A DNA stretch of 23,097 nucleotides from IMG/VR virus record IMGVR_UViG_3300009604_000095, positions 1 to 23,097 of that record. One strand, written 5' to 3'. The position numbers and the translations under genes were made by a program. The notes under the pieces were generated by a model. That model searched no databases, had not been told where the DNA came from, and was given only the letters and a program-made list of their open reading frames with translations. This DNA is from a virus. Numbering within the stretch: position 1 is the stretch's first letter; the number at the start of each line of letters is the position of its first letter. Shown here in pieces: positions 7,914 to 13,900 of the stretch.

Positions 7914-8190
7914 TGATCATCTCCCCCGGTAGCCAGTTGACGTTGTGCAAGTCTCCGCCGCCGAGGAGCCAGTCGAGAGTGACCCCAAGCACGAGAGCGA
8001 GCCTGCTTACTGTGAGAATGGTTGGATTGCCGCGGACGGTCGCCCGCTGCATGGACGGGACTGACTCTCCGACCTCACGGCACGCATCAGATAGCGTGAA
8101 CGTGGACAGGTCTCTGTCAGCCTTCTTGCGGGCTAGGGCAAAGTCCCGGCGCCGCTCGATAGTTGAAATTGTATCTGCAAGGTCAATCAT
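7906..8190 (-). CDS. HTH (Cro/CI-like) transcriptional regulator
   Basis: This 94-residue protein heads the leftward recombination/replication operon. The segment TFTLSDACREVGESVPSMQRATVRGNPTILTVSRLALVLGVTLDWLLGG follows the XRE pattern: helix, turn, recognition helix, then 'L..LA..LGV..DWLL.G'. I chose ATG 8190 because AGGAGGT lies seven bases upstream; GTG 8199 and ATG 8196 are too close to that SD. The gene is first after the promoter at 8212-8239, so it may autoregulate the operon and also affect the divergent resolvase gene. Compact Cro/CI-type proteins of this size bind DNA as dimers. The specific operator is not identified. Confidence 0.85.
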   Translation of the reverse strand: MIDLADTISTIERRRDFALARKKADRDLSTFTLSDACREVGESVPSMQRATVRGNPTILTVSRLALVLGVTLDWLLGGGDLHNVNWLPGEMIND

Positions 8191-8211
8191 TGACATCACC
8201 TCCTGTGGCAG

Positions 8212-8239
8212 ACAATACTCCTCATTGTGGGGGTGTCAA
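8212..8239 (-). promoter_or_regulatory. Sigma70-like promoter for the leftward replication/recombination operon
   Basis: On the minus strand a perfect -35 TTGACA (plus-strand 8234-8239) is separated by 16 bases from a -10 TATTGT (8212-8217). The HTH gene starts about 20 bases downstream with an AGGAGGT ribosome site. It lies in the 78-base divergent gap between the HTH gene and the resolvase gene, where a phage control promoter is expected. Confidence 0.7.
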
Positions 8240-8268
8240 GCATTAAAGTGTAAACGAGGTTATTTATA

Positions 8269-8811
8269 ATGGAGAACGAAGGAAGGGTCTACATTGGTAT
8301 TGATCCGGGTATATCGGGGGCTGTCGCAGCTATCACGGAGGCTGGCGATTTGATTGCAGCTCACCACATCCCCACGCTACAGGCGAAGGGTAAGAGGCGG
8401 GAGGTGAACGTGGGCGCGCTCCGCACGCTTGTCACCGGGATGATCGGCCATGGAAGGGTCAAGGGGATGATTGGTCATGGAAGGGTGATGGGTGCAGTCG
8501 AGAGGGTTGGAGCCCGCCCCGGTCAGGGGGTCGTGTCGATGTACCGTTTCGGGAAGGCATGCGGGTTGCTCGAGGGGCTACTCCTGGGGCTCGGCGTTCC
8601 CTACATCACCCCGTTGCCGAGGTCATGGCAGGCTGCGATGTTGAAGGATGTGGAGGGTGAGACCCCGAAGATACGTGCAGTGATTGCGGCATCGCGGCTG
8701 TGGGGCAATCTGGACCTGACGTTGAAGAAGGACCACAACAAGGCGGATGCTGCCCTGATTGCGATGTACGCCAGGCAGGAGCACCTGCAGTCTATTGGCA
8801 GAGGAGATTGA
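8269..8811 (+). CDS. Phage RuvC-like Holliday-junction resolvase
   Basis: This 180-residue RNase H-fold endonuclease would resolve branched DNA during recombination and before packaging. Motifs are YIGIDPGISGAV with catalytic Asp12, AVERVGARPGQGVVSMYRFG with Glu78, WQAAM in the 'P..W' segment, and KKDHNKADAALIAMYA with the C-terminal acidic residues Asp155/Asp160. Residues 57-65 and 66-74 are a tandem duplication (GMIGHGRVK then GMIGHGRVM) placed just before catalytic Glu78, not expected in the family. The sequence TATAAT at 8265-8270 overlaps the start codon. Only a weak SD (GAGG) is present. The gene is transcribed away from the HTH operon. Confidence 0.92.
   Translation: MENEGRVYIGIDPGISGAVAAITEAGDLIAAHHIPTLQAKGKRREVNVGALRTLVTGMIGHGRVKGMIGHGRVMGAVERVGARPGQGVVSMYRFGKACGLLEGLLLGLGVPYITPLPRSWQAAMLKDVEGETPKIRAVIAASRLWGNLDLTLKKDHNKADAALIAMYARQEHLQSIGRGD
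8437..8490 (+). repeat. 27-bp tandem duplication inside the resolvase gene
   Basis: Units 8437-8463 and 8464-8490 match at 23 of 27 positions, both beginning GGGATGAT and sharing CATGGAAGGGT. Two differences are silent third-position changes (ATC/ATT, GGC/GGT), so the copy has existed long enough to drift and the frame has been kept. Confidence 0.9.
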
Positions 8812-8812
8812 T

Positions 8813-9301
8813 ATGCCACCGAGGAAAGCACACTTCTACATCAAGCGGCTCGAGGACCGGGGGTGGACCCCGGAGCGGATATGCAAGCTGGCCCGCATCC
8901 ACCGAGCTCGGTTCAACCGTCTGCGGCTGATAGGTACGTTGCCGACCAGGGTGGAGATCACTCGGCTCAGAAGCCTGATGAAGGTTCCGTCGGAGAGTCA
9001 GCGAGCGCTGGCTCGGGAGGCTTGGATAACTGAGGCAGAGAAGCCGGTCGTCATCCACAAGGCGCCGCCAATCAGCCTGACCCCGCGGCAGCGGTCTGTG
9101 CTCGAGGCTATAGCGAGGGTGCGGAGAAGCGGGTTGGACGAGACGGCGCTCGAACGGGTGGATGCTTCGCTCGCCTCGCGGATGCGCCGGCAGGAACTGA
9201 CCTACATCAAAGAGGTGGGTGGCACCAAGATGTACGGGTTGACGCCACTTGGTCTTGGGGTGTGCAAGCAGCTTGGCATCAAGACTGAGCCGGTCAACTA
9301 G
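8813..9301 (+). CDS. HTH / winged-helix DNA-binding protein, unknown role
   Basis: This 162-residue protein starts at ATG 8813, with GAGGAG just upstream and its start immediately after the resolvase stop. The N-terminal half is very basic and has an HTH-like segment (FYIKRLEDRGWTPERICKLARIHRARFNRLRLIGTLPTRVEITRLRSLMKVP), in which 'GWTPERICKLARIHRARFNRL' reads as helix-turn-helix. The C-terminal part from ISLTPRQRSVLEAIARVRRSG to YIKEVGGTKMYGLTPLG looks like a winged helix: three helices followed by a wing ending in a 'Y.LT..G' strand. I do not recognise a named family. Its position in a two-gene unit with the resolvase suggests regulation or DNA processing. Its stop overlaps the stop of the converging gene in the shared CTAG. 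Confidence 0.8.
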   Translation: MPPRKAHFYIKRLEDRGWTPERICKLARIHRARFNRLRLIGTLPTRVEITRLRSLMKVPSESQRALAREAWITEAEKPVVIHKAPPISLTPRQRSVLEAIARVRRSGLDETALERVDASLASRMRRQELTYIKEVGGTKMYGLTPLGLGVCKQLGIKTEPVN

Positions 9302-9660
9302 GTGTACTCTGGGATTTCCCGTGGGCTCGGCATCTGCCGGTAGGGGTCTCGCGCCTGGCGCAGTGGCTTGACCATCGTGTTGACGTCAGCCTGGGTGCGA
9401 CCCTGACCCCCGTACCCATAGCCCGGGTTGTTCATCAACTGGTACATCATCTGCCAGACAGCCATCTCACGCATCTCCTGCGTTGACATCTGCGGCTGCA
9501 TACCCTGTTGCGGCATCCCCTGCTGAGGCATCCCTTGTTCCATGGGCTGGGGCGGGACGGACCCCGGTGGGAGCCCTGATTGCACGCTGTCTTGCAGTGC
9601 GACCTGAGCTGCGTCACGCTGCTGTTGCCCTGGCTGTGGTCCTGTGAAGTTATAAGCCAT
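9298..9660 (-). CDS. Pro/Gln/Met-rich small phage protein with MPQQG repeats
   Basis: This 120-residue protein of low complexity starts at ATG 9660. Residues about 35-58 hold repeated MPQQG/MQPQ units (PMEQGMPQQGMPQQGMQPQM). A short helix follows (STQEMREMAVWQMMYQLMNN), then a Gly/Tyr segment (PGYGYGGQGR) and a helical end. It has no recognisable domain. Proteins like this in phages are often flexible virion or scaffold-associated proteins, but that is a guess. It is the last gene of the minus-strand block beginning at 13479 and shares its stop bases with the converging HTH gene. Confidence 0.7.
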   Translation of the reverse strand: MAYNFTGPQPGQQQRDAAQVALQDSVQSGLPPGSVPPQPMEQGMPQQGMPQQGMQPQMSTQEMREMAVWQMMYQLMNNPGYGYGGQGRTQADVNTMVKPLRQARDPYRQMPSPREIPEYT

Positions 9661-9663
9661 GTA

Positions 9664-10092
9664 TCACGCGGGGCCGGGGGTGCCCGTTAGGGCTCTTTCC
9701 CGGGCGAACTCCGGCATCTGACCACCCATTGCAGCCTGCTCGAGCTGACTGTAGTCCACATTGGAGAGTCCGCCACCATAGGCGCGCTCCTGGGCATCGC
9801 GAAGCCTGCGGCCTGCAAGTCGCTTCGCCATGCGAACATTTGCCATGTCCCCGCCAGTCAGAGGTCTGGACTGTCTCTGACTTGCCGCGGCTTGGAGCAA
9901 TTGCTGCTGTGGTGGTGCAGGCTGGGGGGCTGCCTGTGGGAGTTGTGGCGCCGCACCCTGCTGGAACTGTCCCTCCGGTGACCCCGACCCCTTCATCTTG
10001 AATTCCCAGGTCCATGGAGGAGCCTGTGCGGACTGTTGAGCCGATTGCTGAAAAGACTCTGCTCGGTTTCCCTGCGGTGGCTGGTATGGCAT
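9664..10092 (-). CDS. Gln/Ala/Pro-rich small phage protein
   Basis: This 142-residue protein starts at ATG 10092, chosen because GGAGG lies about five bases upstream; the earlier in-frame start at 10137 has no better site. The first 80 residues are Gln/Ala/Pro-rich and probably disordered (QQSAQQSAQAPPWTWEFKMK, then PQAAPQPAPPQQQLLQAA). The second half is basic and helical (GGDMANVRMAKRLAGRRLRD) and ends TGTPGPA. It shares its Gln/Pro bias with the next gene, so the two may act together. The family is not recognised. Confidence 0.7.
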   Translation of the reverse strand: MPYQPPQGNRAESFQQSAQQSAQAPPWTWEFKMKGSGSPEGQFQQGAAPQLPQAAPQPAPPQQQLLQAAASQRQSRPLTGGDMANVRMAKRLAGRRLRDAQERAYGGGLSNVDYSQLEQAAMGGQMPEFARERALTGTPGPA

Positions 10093-10133
10093 GGGTTCCT
10101 CCTTCTCCTTTGTCCCAGATTGCGGGCGCAGCG

Positions 10134-10571
10134 TCAATTCGTTTTGATGAGCCGGAGCAGTGAGACCTTGTTCTGGAGCATCTTTAGGGCAGCTTCCTGC
10201 TGCTTTGCCTGATTGAGCGAGTGCTCGTCGTTGACGGTCTGCCTCGCTATCCGCTCTTGGTACTGCATTGCCTCTTCGTAGTACGGGTTGTCGTAGTCCT
10301 CTTGGCCGATGTAGGGGAAGACTCGAGTCTCGATGGCTTCCCGCAGTGGGTCCATCTGGCGGATGCTGGTGCTGGGTTGCTGGATGGCGGCGGCGGGTTT
10401 CACTATCTCCCCCATAGGGGGAGATGAAGAGGGGATGAACGTCATGCCCTCGATGTTTTGGGGCATGGAGGCGCTTTTGGCGAGCAACCTGGCCTGGAGG
10501 GCTTCAACCTGTCGGCGCATCTCTTCGTCACGCGCAACGCTTGGAAGACCCTGGACCCTTGGCTCTGCCAT
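10134..10571 (-). CDS. Helical/coiled-coil phage protein of unknown function
   Basis: This 145-residue protein starts at ATG 10571 with AAGGGG upstream. An N-terminal helix (ARDEEMRRQVEALQARLLAK) and a C-terminal helix (EHSLNQAKQQEAALKMLQNK and following) are likely coiled coils. They flank a Pro/Ser-rich linker and an acidic Tyr-rich stretch (YIGQEDYDNPYYEEAMQYQ). There are no membrane segments. It may be a structural or scaffold-like protein. I do not recognise a family. Confidence 0.72.
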   Translation of the reverse strand: MAEPRVQGLPSVARDEEMRRQVEALQARLLAKSASMPQNIEGMTFIPSSSPPMGEIVKPAAAIQQPSTSIRQMDPLREAIETRVFPYIGQEDYDNPYYEEAMQYQERIARQTVNDEHSLNQAKQQEAALKMLQNKVSLLRLIKTN

Positions 10572-10574
10572 GGA

Positions 10575-11006
10575 CTACCCCTTCTGCTGTGCTGGCCTTT
10601 CGATGGGAGTCCAGTCGATAGTGCCGTCCTCTTTCAGCGGCATCGGCTCTTTTTTCTCCTCAGCGGGCTCCACCTTCTCTGGTTTCTCAGGCTTCTCACC
10701 CTCCTCGGCTTTCTCATCTGGCACAGCCGTGTCAGGCGGGGGAGTCTGAGCCGGCCCGCCCGGTGGGGACGTGGCGAAGTCCAGCCTCTTCTCATTGGTT
10801 GCCACCCTCGAGTGGATCCAGTCCACTTTGTCTCGCAAGTCAGTCAGCGCCTGGTAGCTGGAACTCTCCGAGGCGTGGCAGAACGCATCGACCGAGTCCA
10901 CCACTGTCTTGTTCTCTGTGTAGCCTGCCAGCACAGCCCCGATGGCAGCGATGATGGTGACCCAGAGCGAGCCTGGGTGGGCTGCCGCGTTTTTGAGTGC
11001 GCTCAT
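10575..11006 (-). CDS. Membrane-anchored protein with acidic Pro/Glu/Lys tail
   Basis: This 143-residue protein starts at ATG 11006, overlapping the upstream stop (ATGA) with GGGAAG before it. One hydrophobic segment (residues about 14-28, SLWVTIIAAIGAVLAGY) follows a short basic N-terminus. A helical region follows (SSYQALTDLRDKVDWIHSRVATNEKRLDF), then about 60 residues rich in Pro, Glu and Lys (EKAEEGEKPEKPEKVEPAEE). A single N-terminal membrane segment followed by a coiled coil is compatible with a holin-like or spanin-like lysis protein. It is equally compatible with a membrane-tethered accessory protein. The evidence does not separate these. Confidence 0.72.
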   Translation of the reverse strand: MSALKNAAAHPGSLWVTIIAAIGAVLAGYTENKTVVDSVDAFCHASESSSYQALTDLRDKVDWIHSRVATNEKRLDFATSPPGGPAQTPPPDTAVPDEKAEEGEKPEKPEKVEPAEEKKEPMPLKEDGTIDWTPIERPAQQKG

Positions 11007-11215
11007 TTTTTCTTCCCTTTCTTTGCAGGTTTCTTCTTGGCGGCAGGTTTCTTCTTCTTGGGCGGGTCGAACGCTTCGTTCACATCAGGCGTTGACGGGT
11101 CATCTGCCTTGAACTTTCCGCCAGATTCCCGTGCCCTCTTCGGCTCCGCGGGTGGCTTGGGTGGAGGCGTGTAAGGGATGCCCCTTCTCTTACAATGTTC
11201 TTCATACGTAGCCAT
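11003..11215 (-). CDS. Small Lys-rich basic protein with histone-H1-like tail
   Basis: This 70-residue protein starts at ATG 11215 with GGAGG eight bases upstream. The N-terminus (MATYEEHCKRRGIPYTPPP) is followed by a Pro/Lys linker. The last 19 residues are Lys/Ala/Pro repeats of the type PKKKKPAAKKKPAKKGKKK, like the tail of histone H1 or bacterial HU/AlgP-type tails. Such tails bind nucleic acid by charge. A DNA-condensing or virion-packaged role is possible but not shown. Coupled by ATGA to the following gene. Confidence 0.7.
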   Translation of the reverse strand: MATYEEHCKRRGIPYTPPPKPPAEPKRARESGGKFKADDPSTPDVNEAFDPPKKKKPAAKKKPAKKGKKK

Positions 11216-11216
11216 A

Positions 11217-11627
11217 TCACTGTCCTCCTATGCAAACATCCACGTAGCAGTCCGCTACCAACTCCACCGCGTCCCATCTGCCTTCATGGGCGCGACCGGC
11301 GCAGCACTGCTTGACCTTCTCCATATCATAGTCCCGACCGGAGCCCCCTCCAGCTCCCCCGCTCCCGGCAATGGTGGCATACAGGCACCCCGCGATACCC
11401 TTAGCCGCGCATGAGCCGCTCTTATCCACGATGCACCCCACAAACCCGTCCAGCTCCCCGCGCACCGTGCAGTAGAGGGCAGCCTGAGCTGCGCAACCCA
11501 ATGCCGAGTGCGTAGCGCACCGTCTGGTGTCCAGGCTCTCGTCAGGCGTGAAGCCGAGCCAGGCGCAGCCAACAATGCTGACGCTCATCCAGACCCAGAG
11601 CTGGATTGTGAGTGCAAAGTCCCTCAT
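11217..11627 (-). CDS. Cys-rich secreted lipoprotein-like protein with duplicated Cys pattern
   Basis: This 136-residue protein starts at ATG 11627, overlapping the upstream stop. The N-terminus MRDFALTIQLWVWMSVSIVGC looks like a signal peptide ending in a lipobox-like IVGC with Cys21. Ten more cysteines follow. Six of them form two copies of C-x7-C-x7-C (CATHSALGCAAQAALYC, then CIVDKSGSCAAKGIAGC) separated by 11 residues, suggesting a duplicated disulfide-linked helical unit. A Gly-rich hinge and a second region with CC, C and C follow. This would suit export to an oxidising compartment such as the cell surface or periplasm. Superinfection exclusion by a surface lipoprotein is one possibility, but no family is recognised. 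Confidence 0.7.
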   Translation of the reverse strand: MRDFALTIQLWVWMSVSIVGCAWLGFTPDESLDTRRCATHSALGCAAQAALYCTVRGELDGFVGCIVDKSGSCAAKGIAGCLYATIAGSGGAGGGSGRDYDMEKVKQCCAGRAHEGRWDAVELVADCYVDVCIGGQ

Positions 11628-12049
11628 ATCAGCTCGGCAACGAGGGTGTAGGTGGCGTCTTCGTTTGCCGACTCAGTGACTGTCACTTTGAACTGGCTCA
11701 CACGCGCCTCTGCTGCAATAAAGACACACCCCTCGCCGCTTGAAGCAGCGCCACCCAATGCGTGAGTCCCGCCATCTGGCACCACATAGGGGAGGGTCGT
11801 CCCTCCAGTCCAATCCGGCCAGGGCACAGTCGCTGTACCGTCCAAGGATGGGAAGACGGGGAGGACAGTGTATGAGAAGTTCGGGTCGCCACTGCCGATC
11901 CGGTCAAACCGCAAGTAGACACGCACTGGCCCCTTCCTCTCTCCAGCAAAGAAGTAGTACGTGTCCTCTCCGTTCACACCATTATTACCAGCAACGCCAC
12001 CCTGTATTGTCGCCCCATCTGCCAACTTCTTCAAAATCGGTCCACCCAT
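11624..12049 (-). CDS. Beta-rich phage protein, possible virion surface protein
   Basis: This 141-residue protein starts at ATG 12049 with GGAG seven bases upstream. It is rich in Gly, Thr, Val and aromatic residues with alternating hydrophobic strands (DTYYFFAGERKGPVRVYLRF, EARVSQFKVTVTESA, TYTLVAELI). This suggests a beta-sandwich like those of head-decoration or fibre domains. There is no signal peptide. It sits among other small genes, two of which also look beta-rich. I do not recognise a specific family. Confidence 0.72.
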   Translation of the reverse strand: MGGPILKKLADGATIQGGVAGNNGVNGEDTYYFFAGERKGPVRVYLRFDRIGSGDPNFSYTVLPVFPSLDGTATVPWPDWTGGTTLPYVVPDGGTHALGGAASSGEGCVFIAAEARVSQFKVTVTESANEDATYTLVAELI

Positions 12050-12050
12050 C

Positions 12051-12365
12051 TCACATCTCCTTCATTCCGTCTGTAAACCGCTCCAGTGGAGCCATTAACG
12101 GTGTCATCTGACCATCTGTCAACTGAATAGGAACGGCTAGCTCGGGGTCCACCTTAACGAACTGGGTCCGACCCCCCTCCACAAAGAAGACTCGCACCTG
12201 GCTGCCATCCCAGCTATCAACCCACCCCAGTGGAACTGGCGCCCCCCTAGACCCCCCGCCTACTGAAACAGCAAAACCCCGCAGGTTCAAACAACCTGCC
12301 AAGTGACGAGCGCTACTCAGCAACCGCTGGCAATAGAAACAGTAGACGTTGCTTTTAGTCCCCAT
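12051..12365 (-). CDS. Small protein with N-terminal CxxC, unknown function
   Basis: This 104-residue protein starts at ATG 12365. The N-terminus has CFYCQRLLSSARHLAGC (C-x2-C-x12-C), a possible incomplete zinc site. The rest is beta-rich (GWVDSWDGSQVRVFFVEGGRTQFVKVDPELAVPIQL) and ends with Met/Thr-rich sequence. The SD is weak. The gene follows a 294-base gap that contains an orphan copy of the plus-strand leader element, so its transcription may begin in that gap. The family is unknown. Confidence 0.65.
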   Translation of the reverse strand: MGTKSNVYCFYCQRLLSSARHLAGCLNLRGFAVSVGGGSRGAPVPLGWVDSWDGSQVRVFFVEGGRTQFVKVDPELAVPIQLTDGQMTPLMAPLERFTDGMKEM

Positions 12366-12659
12366 GGAGAGAACTCTACCAGAAGCTGACCGAAAGAGAG
12401 CACCACAAACTTACAGTTTGTGAAATTGCGGCACAGCCGCAATCCCCAACGGGAGATCAAGGACCGCGACTGCACCGCAAGGGGGGATACTGGCTGAAAC
12501 CGTGTAGAACGGCACCAAAACCGCCGGTATTGCCTCGCAAGATGGGGGCAAGCGAGAGCTAGTGCGTACAAAGGAACGTGCAGACTACTAATATTCCGCT
12601 AACTACCAAATATGATTAGATTTTAGCACGTTTTGAGCAAAATGTACAGCCCGCCTAAC
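12366..12659. other. Intergenic region with hairpin, orphan leader element and AT-rich segment
   Basis: This gap separates two minus-strand genes. It holds a perfect hairpin (12425-12443), an orphan copy of CAACGGGAGA (12447-12456) and a run of G at about 12481-12486. An AT-rich stretch (about 12585-12645) could supply a promoter for the leftward genes, but no good -35/-10 pair is clear. A plus-strand frame of about 66 codons is open across it from 12359, but it has no usable start codon, so I do not call it a gene. Confidence 0.6.
12425..12457 (+). promoter_or_regulatory. Orphan leader element: hairpin plus CAACGGGAGAT, no gene start after it
   Basis: The stem ATTGCGG (12425-12431) pairs perfectly with CCGCAAT (12437-12443) across the loop CACAG. 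Three bases later comes CAACGGGAGAT (12447-12457), the exact element found before eight plus-strand genes at 14386-18717. No ATG, GTG or TTG follows at the expected 4-7 bases. Confidence 0.7.
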
Positions 12660-13112
12660 CTAACTCGAGGCAACCACTAGCTCAATATCCACAGCAGCTG
12701 TGTTGGCCTTGCCCTGGATACCCGTTATTCCAGTCAATGTGTGACTCGCCAGCAAATCGCCAGCCGCAGCGTCCATCTCCATCGAACCCAGCATGAACGT
12801 CTCCCCTGCCTTCACCTTGACCACAGCCTCGTTGGAGTTGTTCGTCGCCTCAATCAAGAGCTCAATGAAGTTCGCCGTGTCCTTGTTCGTTATCCGCAAA
12901 TACTTCACGTCAGCAGCGATGTACGTCCCCTCTGCCCGAGCCCCAGACAGCTTCAGGATGTACCCAAACGATGTCTGCACTGCCATTATCCGAGCCGCGT
13001 ACTCACCCACGGTCACCGACTGCACTGTCCTGCTGCCCCTCTGGACACCACCGAGTGTCACGTCCTCCACTACTGTCACTGTCAGCGTTGCATCACTTAT
13101 CGTCGTCGCCAT
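12660..13112 (-). CDS. Beta-rich phage protein, possible virion protein
   Basis: This 150-residue protein starts at ATG 13112 with GGAGGAGAGG directly upstream. It is built of alternating Val/Thr/Ile strands (ATLTVTVVEDVTLGGVQRGSRTVQSVTVGEYAARIMAVQTS, KYLRITNKDTANFIELLIEA, AVVKVKAGETFMLG). The 'ITNKDTANFIEL.I......VKVKAGE.F.LG' part resembles phage beta-sandwich proteins that sit on capsids or tails. The gene overlaps the end of the upstream gene by 20 bases. No signal peptide. The virion role is an inference from fold-like composition. Confidence 0.75.
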   Translation of the reverse strand: MATTISDATLTVTVVEDVTLGGVQRGSRTVQSVTVGEYAARIMAVQTSFGYILKLSGARAEGTYIAADVKYLRITNKDTANFIELLIEATNNSNEAVVKVKAGETFMLGSMEMDAAAGDLLASHTLTGITGIQGKANTAAVDIELVVASS

Positions 13113-13479
13113 CCTCTCCTCCTATGTCGCCCAACGGCATCAGGAATGCCGGCACGGAATCCCCATCCGAGTTACCCAGTGCGCCATGCAACATGCGGGA
13201 CACGCGGTCTGCAGCAATCCTAGCACGCTCCTGTGGCGTGCCCATCTCATCTCCCATGTCCGCTACTAAAATGTCCAGGCACTTGTTGTAGTCGTAGCAG
13301 ATGAACTGCTCAGGCCCGCCCGCCAGGAAACGGTAGCCCAACCCAATGATGGCCGAGTTGAGACCGTCAAAGACAACCAGGCCATCGCCAGAACCTGCCC
13401 CATTGCCCCCCTCCGGGCTCGGTGGGTCGGCAGTAGGGTCAGATATCCCATCGAGCATCGTTCGCGTGTAGTCGCCCAT
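13093..13479 (-). CDS. Conserved-type phage protein of unknown function
   Basis: This 128-residue protein is first of the leftward small-gene block, starting at ATG 13479 with AAGGGGG upstream. After an acidic Gly/Pro linker comes VVFDGLNSAIIGLGYRFLAGGPEQFICYDYNKCLDILVAD. This fits a pattern known from short phage proteins, 'F.G...AIIG.G.R......vYDYdKci.iLm..dGms.EEA'. The terminal GGEDGDDDK is acidic and overlaps the next gene. Function is unknown in that group. Its mRNA leader would include the CTTAC-repeat tract at 13494-13583. Confidence 0.75.
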   Translation of the reverse strand: MGDYTRTMLDGISDPTADPPSPEGGNGAGSGDGLVVFDGLNSAIIGLGYRFLAGGPEQFICYDYNKCLDILVADMGDEMGTPQERARIAADRVSRMLHGALGNSDGDSVPAFLMPLGDIGGEDGDDDK

Positions 13480-13493
13480 GTGTGTTCCCCCTT

Positions 13494-13583
13494 AAGTAAG
13501 GTAAGTAAGTAAGTAAGGTAAGTAGAGTAAAGGTAAGGTAAGGGGTAGGTAAAGGTAAGTGAGGTAAGTGAGGTAAGGTAAGT
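13494..13583. repeat. Degenerate GTAAG/CTTAC tandem array
   Basis: About 90 bases are made of GTAAG units with 4- to 6-base spacing and small insertions (AAGTAAGGTAAGTAAGTAAG and similar). On the minus strand it reads as a pyrimidine-rich CTTAC repeat immediately upstream of the gene starting at 13479. It could arise by replication slippage or act as an iteron-like or leader sequence. Confidence 0.85.
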
Positions 13584-13674
13584 ACGCGCTGGGGGGTTAT
13601 CGTGTGTATGGGGGGCAGTCGCTACGCGACAATGGTTGTTTATTAATAGGTCCGCCGCCAGGGTACCCCCCCTT

Positions 13675-13734
13675 GCGCGCACGCACGCACATACCCGCAC
13701 ACCCACGCATACACACGTGCGCACCTACGCGCGT
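13675..13734. repeat. Alternating purine-pyrimidine (CA/CG-rich) tract
   Basis: About 60 bases are dominated by CG and CA dinucleotide steps (GCGCGCACGCACGCACAT, then ACACACGTGCGCAC). This composition can adopt Z-form DNA under supercoiling. TGCGCGCACG near its left side and CGTGCGCA near its right are imperfect inverted repeats. Confidence 0.7.
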
Positions 13735-13754
13735 TAGGGACAGCCCATCACCCC

Positions 13755-13774
13755 GATTGGAGCGCAGTACACCG
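13755..13774 (+). repeat. Direct repeat copy 1
   Basis: GATTGGAGCGCAGTACACCG matches the copy at 13901-13920 at 19 of 20 positions. A shorter related copy, CAGAGCAGTCCACCG, lies between them at 13816-13830. Both full copies are followed by TTTACA, immediately here and after 14 bases for copy 2. Confidence 0.8.
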
Positions 13775-13900
13775 TTTACAAAGTCGCCAGCCCGCAAGAT
13801 ACCGCCAGTCCACAGCAGAGCAGTCCACCGCTTGAGAGCAGCCCCAACAAGGTCGACAAGGGTCTCAGCTAGGCTCAACATCGGACAAAGGAGCGCATCG

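Noticed and set aside
12359-12556. Plus-strand open frame of about 66 codons across the orphan element
   Set aside because: Protein-like composition but no ATG, GTG or TTG near its beginning and an in-frame stop just upstream, so no supported gene.
12317-12571. Minus-strand open frame of 84 codons across the 12.4-kb gap
   Set aside because: No SD, unusual composition, overlaps a better supported gene and a structured element; likely non-coding.
13494-13583. CRISPR-like repeat array
   Set aside because: Units are 4-6 bases with no unique spacers and no cas genes; it is a simple tandem repeat.
13266-13724. Minus-strand frame reading through the CTTAC repeats (Thr/Leu/Tyr-rich)
   Set aside because: Its sequence is only a translation of simple repeats and overlaps the supported gene at 13093-13479.
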